Of a stretch of DNA of 64,000 nt, positions 54,300 through 64,000 are shown one piece after another; positions within the stretch are counted from its first letter, which is position 1; each line of letters begins with the position of its first letter. The notes beneath the pieces were generated by a model that saw only the letters and a program-made list of their open reading frames with translations, was not told where the DNA came from and did no database searches. The DNA lies in the NCBI GenBank assembly GCA_947069175.1, contig CAMTDV010000003.1:83093014-83157013 (forward strand), given 5' to 3'. A program made the position numbers and the translations under genes. The stretch is from Scalesia atractyloides. Taxonomy: Eukaryota; Streptophyta; Magnoliopsida; Asterales; Asteraceae.

Positions 54300-55220
54300 T
54301 ATATATATTGTTTTCAGTACATGCAATTTCATAGGCCGCCGCTCCCCATTACCTATGAGCGTGAGCTGTTCCCCATTACCTATGAGCGTGAACCTGGCGT
54401 GCCCACATTTATTTTCATTTTCAGTACATACATACGATCGGCTCCGTTTGATTGAGCCTTGATCGCACATACATTTTTCCTTATCAGTATCTTGTGGTTG
54501 TTGTGTTTGATATAAAGTCGCATAGAACTAACCATAACTTGCGGATAAAGTCAATGAAAATTTGACAAGGATATGGTGGATACGCCGCTGGTACTTCCTA
54601 TATATAAGTATTCTTGTCAAGTGATCGGAGGCATTATCAGGCGGTTATAAGAGGTTCCATGCATAGGCTGTTTGTGTGGTTAAGTTATTCATTTTCAGTA
54701 CATGCAATACGCTCGGCTCCGTTTGATTGAGCCTTGAGCACACAATTTCAATTTCAGTACCTTCAATACGTTCGGCTCCGTTTGATTGAGCCTTGAGCGC
54801 ACATCCATTTCATTTTCAGTACATGCAATACGATCGGCTCCGTTCGATTGAGCCTTGATCGCACAGATACATTTCATTTCAGTATTTTATGTTTGTTGTA
54901 TTGGTTGTAGAGTTGTAGGACTAATCATAATTCACTGATAAAACCAATGAAAATTTGACAAGAATATGGTGGATACGCCGCTGGTACTTCCTATATATAA
55001 GTATTCTTGTCAAAAGATCAGAGGCCTTATCGGACGGTTATGGGAAGTTCTATGTAGGATTTATTAGTTTCTTGGTAACTAATCATAACTTGTGGATAAA
55101 ACTAATGAAAATTTGGCAAGAATATGGTGGATACGCCGCTGGTACTTCCTATATATAAGTATTCTTGCCAAAGGATCAGAGGCATTATCAGGCGGTTATG
55201 AGAAGTTCCATGTAGGATTT
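54300..55220 (+). repeat. Two interleaved tandem-repeat families 3' of gag
   Basis: Family 1: a segment with TCGGCTCCGTTTGATTGAGC occurs near 54437, 54713, 54772 and 54835, led by TTTTCAGTACATGCAATACG. Family 2: about 110 bp around ATATGGTGGATACGCCGCTG, then GTACTTCCTATATATAAGTA, occurs near 54571, 54965 and 55122. They fill the place where pol would be. The ORFs at 54955-55322 are translations of family 2. 55220-55783 is unique and leads to the polypurine tract. Confidence 0.85.
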
Positions 55221-55974
55221 AGTATTGCCTTGGTTGGAATTTGTGTTACATTTATATCATCATGTTATTTAAAGAGATTGGATTGTGATCCATTTCTACA
55301 TAAACTAACCTCTCCATCATAACAAACGAGAGAGGAACTTCCATCATTCAAACATATATGCTATCAGAATGTGAATTCAAATATTTGCTGATGTGTTTAT
55401 TCATGTTTGAATATTAGCTGTTGTGTTTATTTACGTTCAAATATCAGCTGTTGTGTTTTATTTATGTTTCCAAGAAGATTGTAGTGTTAGATGTTTTGCC
55501 TTAGAATATAACCATACTTTCCCAAACGTATCTAAACTCTTATGCATGATATCATTTTTAGCAAATCATTTCTGCTTATCAATACTTATACAGTAGGCAA
55601 CAAAAAGCGATTCCTGTATTAGGATACTTAACCTTTACAAGGAACGTTACCGCCTCAAACCAAAAACTTGAACCCTTACTTCTTCTAAAGCATGTAACTG
55701 TCAAAACTAAACACCATCATTCTTTTAGGCAATTATATCCCTATTTAAATTTCGGGACGAAATTTCTAAAAAGCAGGGGATACTGTAACATCCGTCAAAA
55801 ACGGATTTACCAAACCCGCTCCGTTTATCAACCGAACAGTCAGTCAAATTTTTTTGTTGCGAATTAAATGCCCAAAAATAATTTTAAACGATCCGTAATC
55901 AATTATTATGCGGGGATATATAGTTAGTTTTTGAAAATCTGTCAAAAATATCAAAATAAAAATGTTTTACTTTT

Positions 55975-57174
55975 GCCGGGTTTCGAACTCGGGTCTGTAT
56001 CCGGTTCAACCAAACAAACTATCACTCAGTCAAACAACCGCTCCGCCACTTTGTTTTTCTGTTAACACAAGGAAACATTTAATTCAAATATTCAAGTTTC
56101 AAAGTTAAAATCAGTAAATTGCGCCCAAATTAGCAGTCGTCGGAAATCCCGACGACTTCGCCGTTTAATTAAGTTTCCGCTCAAATTAACCGTAGAATTA
56201 ACTCTCACAACGGTTATAACCGACGTCTGAACCCGCGACATCAGCCATAACCGCCGGAGAACGGCTGACTACGAATATAGACCGAATTCAGACCCCATTC
56301 ATCTCGTTACTACCCTATAAATACACCCACAACTCGCCAGAAACCTTTCACACTCAAATCGCACCTTTTCTCGGCGAAAACTCACTCGCCGGAAATATCT
56401 TATACTTCGCCGGAAAACCGTATCAGTAATCTCTGAGCTTTACTGAACCCTCTACACCTTTACCGAAGCCACCCACACCCTTTGTAAGCTTTCGGAGGAC
56501 TCTCTGCTGCAAGATACTGTCGCCGGAAAAAGGTTGCTGTCGCCAGAGTTCTGCCGGAAAACAGAGTAAAACCAGCCGGTACTTCTCACGCCTAAATTCC
56601 TTTCTTTTTTTCTTTTATCTCGACTGTAATTGATCATAAAACGCTAAAGGAACTTGAATCAACAATTTGAACCAGTCAGTCGCCACTTCCGGTTAAACCA
56701 GTGAAGAAGACGACGTTTTAGTAATGGTTATGTATAATTAAAACCAAGATAATTACCGGGTTAGACACACAGTCCAGCGGTGGACTGTGTGCACTTTTAA
56801 CGCTATGGTCACGAGTTCGAGTATTGTCCCTCACACGCCGCCCTGATAAAAATCCCTTTTTTCGCAAAACTGAACCGGAGTGTTGTGGGTATATGTTAAG
56901 TATATTGATAACCGAGTTTATAACCAAGTGCGACACACAGTCCAGCGGTGGAGTGTGTGTCCGCTAACCCACAGGTCCCGGGTTCGAGACCTGTGGAGCG
57001 CACCGGTTCGCCGGGTTTAATCCATTTTTTAAATAAAGGGATTTCTGTTTAAATTCTAATTAATGTATATATATAATTAAAATCGGATATATGACGGGTT
57101 AGACACGTAGCTCAGTTGGTAGAGCTGCGTGCACGCGTACGGGAGGTCTCGGGTTCGAGCCTCACCCGGCGCAC
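55975..57174. other. tRNA-like modules a-d, 3' LTR copies
   Basis: Module a 55975-56049 (minus), b 56755-56844, c 56928-57003 and d 57093-57174 (plus). Sequences and spacing are the same as in the 5' LTR. Confidence 0.55.
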
Positions 57175-57662
57175 AACAATATGCCTTCGAACCGGTCAAC
57201 GATAGTCAAAGTCAACGGTCAAAGTTACTGTAGCAAAAATAAAATATTTTTTATTATTTTTATTTAATTATTTTAATTAAAAATCAATTAAAAATACTTA
57301 AAAATAACATTTTTAAGGTTAGAAAATAGCCTCAAACTCACAAAAATACACCCAACAAACCTACTAAAATAGATTAATAAAACCCGTTTACTTACCAAAC
57401 CGTAATGCGATTTATCTAGGTTTAATCTCACTTGTGGTTAAAACCACTTCGCGTGCATTCAACCTCATCAACCGAACGCACCCAATGTGAGTGAATTCTT
57501 ACAAACTCCCCTTTTTATTCATGTTTTGGGGTGTATCATGTGTCGCTTAAACTAATTTTCTTATGCAAATTCGTGCTATACCATTATATGAACTAAACTA
57601 GAATGTAACTATTGTTTGGTTGTGATGTATTACATATTGTCAAAGTTGTATGCAAATTATTC

Positions 57663-57973
57663 AGGCCCATCAGTTCCTCATGGGAGACGAGAACAACGCG
57701 TGCCTCAAAACTCATTCATTAGGCCCATCAGTTCGTAAGAACAACGCGTGCCTCAAAACTCATACATTAGGCCCATCAGTTCCTCGTGGGAGACGAGAAC
57801 AACGCGTGCCTCAAAACTCATACATTAGGCCCATCAGTTCGTAAGAACAACGCGTGCCTTAAAACTCATTCATTAGGCCCATCAGTTCGTGGAACAACGC
57901 GTGCCTCAAAACTCATTCATTAGGCCCATCAGTTCCTCGTGGGAGACGAGTCGAACAACGCGTGCCTCAAAAC
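57663..57973 (+). repeat. LTR tandem repeat (3' LTR), six units
   Basis: Same array as 52128-52438. One unit differs (CCTCATGGG for CCTCGTGGG), so both LTRs have kept the full array. Confidence 0.9.
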
Positions 57974-58485
57974 AATCATTTGGTGTATGTGAGTTTAATA
58001 TTCAATATTATGTGTTGTGTGAATAAATTTACATCTACATTTACTCATATGTGGTATGCACATTATTTATAATCAATTGGATAAACTTGTTCAAATGTTT
58101 TACCATAGGATTCACTCGCCAACATTATGTTGATCCAAAAACCTTTTTACACATGATACAGGTGAACAGGTTGAAGCAAGGAAAACATAGGATATGCCTT
58201 AGAAGAGAACCAAGAAGCTTAGACTGATAGTTAGAATATGTTGTATCATTTATTTCCATTAAATTGTATTAATGAATATGAAACATATAATAAATGTCAT
58301 GAGCTTTGATGATAACCCAATTATGCCCCGATCACCTTTTCCGCTGCGGGTCGGGGTGTGACAATATATTCATTGTTATTTTTACTTCATAATACACAAT
58401 AATTACTCGTTGTTTTCTTTTGTACCCTATATTTGCAAGCTGAATGATATCTTTATAAAAACACAATGATTCATACAGATTCTAT

Positions 58486-59950
58486 ATGCTTACAAAAAAA
58501 CAAGGACTTGAGGATCGTGAACAAGAATTCTCTCTGGATAAAATTGACTCTACAACTTTACAAGAATTTGAAAATGAATTGGAAATCGCAGTGCAAAATG
58601 AGGGGAGGGTACATGTAAAAGAGACAAAGAAAAAAGAGAAAAATGTGGCAAGGGAAAAACAAAAAAAGAAAGATGAGGAGATTGAATATTATGTTTATCC
58701 ATTTGAATCCGAAAATGAAAATGAAGCAATTTTTTATGCTGAATCTGAAGAAAAAAATGATGATGATGTTGAAGAACAGAAAGAAGACCAACCAAACAAC
58801 CAACTTAATTGTGTTCAAGTAGAAGAAGAAAACACCTTACTAACTTCTGCACTAAATTTGATTGCGCCCAAATAAAAAAATGAAACTGAAAAACTCCAAC
58901 ATAAAGTGCAGGATCATGGAGGCATTTCTTCGAAAAAACCATCAAAGGGAAATAAAGAAAAAACATGGGTAGACAGTCAATGTCGAATGCGTAATTTCAT
59001 ACCATCACAAATTCAAATTGAAAAAAAAAACAAAAGGTCTTCCTGAAGTACATTCAACAAAAAGTGGTGATGAAATTCTGATAAGCGATGAAGGTGAAAA
59101 AAGCAATGAGCTGTCAACCTTAGATGATCATTTAAAGGATTTGAAGATCTTTCCAAAAGATCCAATCATATATAGATGACGTTCTTGAACAATTGATCCA
59201 AATAGTGAAATTGTTCATAACAAAGTAAATGAATGGACTTTATTGACGGGGAAATTCAACAATGTAGCTAAAAGCGCAACAAAGTTACTTTGGATTCAAG
59301 AATGATCGAAACTCAAAGTGATCAACAAACACCATCAAGCTACTTAAATTTGAACCAAGCCAAAATGAAGAAATAGAAAATGACATCATATGCTCTCCAT
59401 CAATTAATTGAAAAACGCAATGAAGATACTACAATTGTGGTACAATGCTCAAGTCCTAAAAAACCCAATGAGAATCCATCAAGTCTAGAAAAACGCAATG
59501 AAAATCCTTTATTTGTACAAACATCATTTAATGAAGGAACTCCATCAATAATGTTGGAGTTGATCAACAAGACAGAAAAAGCAGAAAGAATATCAAAACA
59601 AAAAACAGTTGAAAATGATGAGGGACCATCATTTGATTTGAAAATTTCTCAAATTTCAAATGAGAAAGAAATAGAAGTGGAAGATGATACTAATCGCAAT
59701 GCTGCATGATCTGAAGATCAAAAAGATGCAACAAGCAAAGAAACACAATCTGAAAGTGCTGATAAAGAATTAGATCAAACAAAAGGAGTTGAAACATGTA
59801 TTTAAATTACAGGATTACATACAATCCTTAATAGAATTGATGAAGATGTGAGTGAAAAATAAATCAATGATGTTATTGGAAACACATCTTTCCTCAACCC
59901 AGAAGAAGATCCTTATGAAATAACAGCAAAATCTGTTTAAGAAAAACAAC
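58486..59950 (+). pseudogene. Ulp1-family protein, acidic/lysine-rich middle region
   Basis: It resumes after the LTR element (frame 58486-58875: KKQGLEDREQEFSLDKIDST, then a Lys/Glu-rich coiled stretch and EDQPNNQLNCVQVEEENTLL). Further frames to about 59940 (including 59380-59709) are Glu/Lys/Asn-rich, with stops every 100-300 bp. Such low-complexity linkers lie between the N-terminal and peptidase parts of Ulp1-type transposon proteins. No domain is recognised. Confidence 0.5.
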
Positions 59951-60221
59951 AAATAAGTGAAATCAACAAAATAAAAGAAATAATTACAAAGATAGTACGA
60001 CCAGATCATCAGAAAATTGAAGGCGATCCATTATGTTCTCCATACTATCAAAGACAAATAGCAATGAATGAAGTTAGAATGAAGATTGAAAACAACATTT
60101 CTCGATATGCATTCCATGCAGTAGCCTACATAATGTACAAAACATTTATATATAAAAATCACACACTCACACACAAAAACAAATGCAAGAATCATATATA
60201 ATTCAATTATTTTTTTGCAGG

Positions 60222-61373
60222 GAGACTCTCTTTTTAATAACTGATCATGTATCTTTCTCAAGATGGGCGGTAGAAACACTGAAGCCAGGATTGTACATAA
60301 CATGAGAAATAATCAATTCTTGGGCTTATATCTTGAACAAAGAAGAAAAAAGAAGATCAAAAGACAAATTAACTGCAAGATTTTTCTGTAAAATTCAAAT
60401 GCTGGTAAGATATTTAAATGCAATTTGTCTGTTTTATTTTGTTCTTTGTTTTGTATGAAGTTATTTAGAAGTTTGGTTTGATTGACATGATCTGAATAAT
60501 GATGAATAAAATGCAATGACTTTGATAGTTTAATGTTTGTTGTTATATATGTTTTTATCTAAAACGCAATAAATTTTTTACTTTGTTTATTTTAATGCGG
60601 GCTTACACATTGGACAAAACTAAAAAAGAGATGTTAGAAGAGTTCACACAGAACATGACAAAAATTCTTAAAGGTTCAAAGGTACAAAGCATTAAAGATT
60701 TTGATATTATCCTTGTGCCGATTCTCCATCAAGAGCATTTTTATTTGACTCATTCAATCATCAAGAGAAAGTAATAAACATCATTGACAACAGTGCAGCA
60801 ACGATTACAAATTTTGCACAATATAGCGATGTGCCTGAAAAAATAGTAACTTATGCCAAATGATGCTTTTAAAACACAATATAAACCAACTAATCTTTTT
60901 TTGACTGAAATTTATTTTATTTTTCTATAGAGGGATGCTTTGGTTGGTTAGCTTAAATCAGTTAATCATCCAAAGGGGATAATATAAAGAAGATAGTGCC
61001 TAAAAGAATGCAGATGAAATGGAGAACACAGGATAACTCCGTCAACTGTGGTATATCCTGTATGCGTCATATGGAAAGCTATGAGGGTGAAAGCGTGAAA
61101 AAATGGAACTGTGGATTTAACGAGGAATATGAAAACCCACCAAATATCAAGAAGGCAAAAAACAAAAATCCAGTGAACAAGCAGACAACACAACTTGAGG
61201 ATTTAAGACGTAAGAATATCGCAAAGATACTATTTAACAATCTCAACGAATGCAAAGATTTTATTATTGAAGATTCAAAGAAGTATTGCAGCCTCAATGC
61301 ACAACTTAAAAAAATTGATTATGACACTAGTTTAGAGAGGATTAAAAATAGGCTTGCTTCTGCTGGTTTATGA
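60222..61373 (+). pseudogene. Ulp1-like C48 cysteine peptidase domain
   Basis: Exon-like pieces: 60222-60402 (after TTTTTTGCAG; LSRWAVETLKPGLYI, stop, EIINSWAYILNKEEKRRSKD), 60583-60780 (TQNMTKILKGSKVQSIKDFD, then LVPILHQEHFYL) and 60996-61373 (MKWRTQDNSVNCGISCMRHM). The catalytic set is visible: His in QEHFYL, Asp in INIIDNS (out of frame, about 60780), Gln in RTQDN and Cys in NCGI, with Q-x5-C spacing. Ulp1/C48 enzymes remove SUMO-like tags; transposon copies are thought to help evade host control, but that is unproven. A TGA and a frame break show decay. Confidence 0.75.
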
Positions 61374-62181
61374 ACTAGATTGTCTTATTGTTTGTTATTA
61401 TAAGACGCAACTCACTGTCTTTTGTAATTATTTTAGTTTTATTATAAAACGCATTGGTTCTCTTCTGGATTATTATATATAAATATTTTACTTTTTGATG
61501 GAAATATGTGTTATATATGTTTTTAAAAACAAGTAGTTAGAATTGAAATGCTAGTTATGTTAAAACGCAATATTTTATCTTTTATACTAGTTTGTCTTAT
61601 ACTTTGTTATTATAAAACGCTTTAGAATGTTTTTGTTAATTATTCATGTCCTATCCATATTACGCAATGAATCTCTAAAGGATTATTATTTGTAAATATG
61701 TTACTTTTTGATGGAAGTATTGTATACTTGCAAATCAAAATAAATACTTAAAACACAATGTTATTAAAACCATTTTTAGATACACTGAAATTATTTATAC
61801 TCTTTCTAAAATGCAACTGATTATAATAATTGATGACATTGATAAAACATTATTTGATTGTATAAAAAATAAACAAAGAATTAAATCTGTAAATTAAAAC
61901 ACTATATAAAACGCAATAAAAAATAAAGAAAAAGTGTACCCCTAAATGACACAAGACAATGTAGAGACAAAAAAAAACGAAATCATTATTATCAAAGAAA
62001 ATTAAAAAAGCCTTTTGGATTCCAGACAAATTACCGTATGAATTAGATCAATCGATTCAATGATGGGAATAAAAATCATTACTACCACATTTACTAACAA
62101 TCGAGCAATTATATAAGAACAAAAACCCTAAATTATATTCATAAACCTTCACACCCAATACCCAACCACAAACACACACAA
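61374..62181. other. AT-rich stretch with AAAACGCAAT words
   Basis: No gene is visible. It separates the convergent Ulp1 gene from the next ORF and carries several copies of the AAAACGCAAT word (61562, 61908) and close variants (61446, 61615, 61750). A TATA-like TATATAAG lies at about 62112, upstream of the ORF at 62182. Confidence 0.5.
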
Positions 62182-62307
62182 ATGGATAACCAAGAATTGT
62201 CAATTTGGTGGTTTGAAAGAGGAAATTTCATACTACAATATGTTGATGGCCACAAAATTAATGTTAGTATGCCTATGATTAATAACTATTCATTGTTTAT
62301 AAATTAA
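62182..62307 (+). CDS. 41-codon ORF with promoter-like upstream region
   Basis: MDNQELSIWWFERGNFILQY then DGHKINVSMPMINNYSLFIN, stop TAA. The ATG follows a TATA-like TATATAAG by about 65 bp and a CA-rich leader. Right after, the phrase AATTAATGTTAGTATGCCTA (about 62257) is repeated (about 62304), a short tandem duplication. It could be the first exon of a gene of the Mutator-like element. I do not recognise the protein. Confidence 0.3.
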   Translation: MDNQELSIWWFERGNFILQYVDGHKINVSMPMINNYSLFIN

Positions 62308-62559
62308 TGTTAGTATGCCTATGATTAATAGGATTTAGATATCGATTTCTACCTAAAACGCAATACTACAAAAATGAGGTGATAGTGATGTAAGGTATCA
62401 TAAAACGCAATATACAAAATACAGCTGATAATAATGCATCCTAAAACGCAATAACAAAAACAAGACTTTCTTTATTAGTAATTTGAAATTTTCAATATAA
62501 AACAATTTTTTAAAACAAAACAAAAATGTGTAAACTTACATGGTTTTATTTGACCCAAT

Positions 62560-64000
62560 CACAGTAGAAGAAAATTTTACTTTACATGTACGACTGTTGT
62601 GTCCTTTCCCACCGCATACACGGCACGACTTCTAGATCTTTGAAGATTTCTGAATTGCAATATCACGATTAGTCTTTAACCTTTTTTGTACACAACATCC
62701 TTTTGTCCTTATAATGATCCGAACACGAATAGTACAATTAGACTTTTCAAAATTTCCACCAATATCAGCGAACCTATCTTTGTGCGAACCTATCTTTGCG
62801 ACTACACGGTGGCACAACGACCATAACCTCATCAGCTTTATCCTTATAACTTTTGATATATTCTCTGTAGCGACACAACTCATCTAAATCCCCAATCAAC
62901 CTATTAACAACATATTCATTTACTACAATGATTTATATAAAATTTTTATCAATTTCACTACTCCTACCAATCTCATCAAACTGAATATTACAATGAATTT
63001 AGCTATTTGAAACAACCTCTCTCATCCATCTTCTGAGAACTTATCTTCTAGGAAACTCAATGATATCAACATACCTTAGAACATAAAAGATATGGCGGCA
63101 CAATATTCCAAATTATTCAATCCGTTTGCATGTATAACATATAGTTATACCATCTTCTTGTTTACTATATTGAATCCGTAATAAATAGTAAAAACCTATA
63201 TAAGATGACAGAGATGTAATATAAAACGCAATAAATAGTTAAAAATATGATAAAACAAATTTAAGTAAAAGATCAGTTACTTTAAATTTAATAATAAATA
63301 TTCAAAACACAATTTTAAAATAAATTAACATTAGCAGATCCTAAAATTAAAGTATCAAATCCAAAAAACATCAATAATGATAAAACGCAATAAATATAAT
63401 GATAAAATTAAAATGTTTTAATAAAAAGCAATTTACTCAAAATACAACTTTGTTAATTGATAAACTACATAAAACACAATATTTTTTTTAAAAAAATACC
63501 TTGAATAAAGATGTGCATGGCTGTTTAAAATCCTTTATCTCAAAAAATTCAACATCACCAACAGTATCATGAGTCTTTGACATATACTTTGTAATGTCAG
63601 CATCAATTTTCATCTGAACATCTTCAAAAATTGTTTGGTATATATTTCCAAAGCTTGTTTCTTTAATACAAAGTCACTCCACAACTTAGACTGAATTAAC
63701 CTTGTATCATGATCATTTCTCCTATGCTCATGCCTTTGAAACTCCATTGCACTTTCAAAATGAGTGAAAAACTCAACAACGGTACACTTTGTATTACAAA
63801 ACTGTCCAAAAAAGTAATTCTTGCTTTCACATCTAGATGTAGTACACATAAAACCAGCCAAATTCTCTCCACGGTAATAAGATGGTATCCAATCAAATCG
63901 AAGATCATACATATCCTTTAACCATTCATGATTTTCTAATCCAAAAGTAGACATAGTTGAATGCCACTCAGTTTTAAAATCTTCTGGAATAATACTATCA
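62560..64000 (-). pseudogene. FAR1/FHY3-type Mutator transposase (partial, decayed)
   Basis: The minus-strand gene begins beyond the window. 63610-63954 encodes the C-terminal part of the MULE transposase domain (ENHEWLKDMYDLRFDWIPSY, TTSRCESKNYFFGQFCNTKC, VEFFTHFESAMEFQRHEHRR), a pattern found in FAR1-related proteins. About 63030-63160 encodes a SWIM zinc finger (IEFGILCRHIFYVLR-like, with stops). 62632-62883 encodes a C-terminal region, and after a stop the knuckle CRVCGGKGHNSRTC is read at about 62590-62630. Stops between the parts make it a pseudogene or a wrongly spliced gene. It probably encoded the enzyme that moved the whole element. Confidence 0.75.

Larger units (their letters stand above)
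50250..58363 (+). mobile_element. Non-autonomous gypsy-type LTR element with gag remnant (TR-GAG-like)
   Basis: Complete 8.1-kb element: 5' LTR 50250-52828, primer-binding site TGGTATCAGAGCC at 52832-52844, internal region of only about 2.95 kb, polypurine tract AAAAAGCAGGGGATAC ending at 55783, 3' LTR 55784-58363, and a 5-bp target duplication ATATA at 50245-50249 and 58364-58368. The LTRs have TG...CA ends and differ at only a handful of positions by eye, so the insertion is young. The internal region has a nucleocapsid-like gag piece and tandem repeats but no protease, RT or integrase. It must depend on an autonomous partner, plausibly a Tekay-like element such as the one at 3.9-7.8 kb. 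Confidence 0.93.
55784..58363 (+). repeat. 3' LTR of the non-autonomous element (2,580 bp)
   Basis: Differences from the 5' LTR noticed by eye: one extra A near 55876, T/C at 56375, G/A near 56545, C/T near 57017, A/G near 57205 and G/A near 57679. All four tRNA-like modules and the tandem repeat are present. Confidence 0.92.
48760..64000. mobile_element. Large Mutator-like element with Ulp1 and FAR1-type genes (right end outside window)
   Basis: A decayed Ulp1-like peptidase gene runs on the plus strand (49034-61373) and a FAR1-type Mutator transposase gene converges on the minus strand (62560 to beyond 64000). Plant MULEs that carry Ulp1-like genes are known (for example Kaonashi-type MULEs in Arabidopsis). 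The left border is uncertain: about 48760-48800 (GGGGTCAGGATATAATAGGA) is where unique-looking sequence starts, but no terminal repeat could be paired because the right end is missing. The LTR element at 50250-58363 was inserted later. Confidence 0.5.

Noticed and set aside
54695..55322. Small ORFs such as MTRIWWIRRWYFLYISIL
   Set aside because: Translations of the internal tandem repeats of the non-autonomous LTR element.

Overview
The window is nuclear DNA of a flowering plant: one very long intron-rich gene sits among nested retrotransposons and small inverted-repeat transposons. The protein is close to the Arabidopsis sequence as I remember it, so a eudicot is likely. LTRs ending in GGGTCGGGGTGTGACA and a FAR1/Ulp1-type Mutator-like element suggest Asteraceae, but that is inference and the genus is unknown.

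Layout. 1-9585 is nested Ty3/gypsy debris: LTR fragments, a 2.16-kb LTR, and a broken Tekay-like chromovirus on the minus strand. 9586-11065 is AT-rich with a tandem repeat and a plausible promoter. 11066-40520 (+) is a 50-exon homologue of SHOOT GRAVITROPISM 6 (SGR6), a HEAT-repeat protein of the MROH1 family. I placed all 50 exons with GT-AG junctions; together they make about 1,722 codons. Two single-base insertions (exons 28 and 46) break the frame. The introns hold three Ty1/copia elements (15332-19966 minus, 23916-25562 plus, 34884-39651 plus), a tRNA-derived SINE, two hAT-like MITEs with 8-bp target duplications, at least six foldback MITEs and an RTE-like LINE tail.

40521-48760 is repeat-rich intergenic DNA: a Harbinger transposase fragment, direct-repeat copies of a sequence also present at 1.4 kb, two tandem long-TIR MITEs in TA microsatellite, and an LTR fragment in inverted orientation to the one at 7.8-9.6 kb. 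48760-64000 looks like one large Mutator-like element carrying a decayed Ulp1/C48 peptidase gene (+) convergent with a FAR1-type transposase gene (-) that runs off the window. It is split by a complete young non-autonomous gypsy-type element (50250-58363, 5-bp TSD atata). That element has 2.58-kb LTRs, only a nucleocapsid-like gag remnant, and four tRNA-like modules in each LTR.

The most unusual signals are: (1) the tRNA-like modules inside the LTRs; (2) a strand-biased word, AAAACGCAAT, present exactly 12 times in the Mutator-like region and never inside the LTR element that interrupts it; (3) the two frame-breaking insertions in an otherwise intact SGR6 gene.
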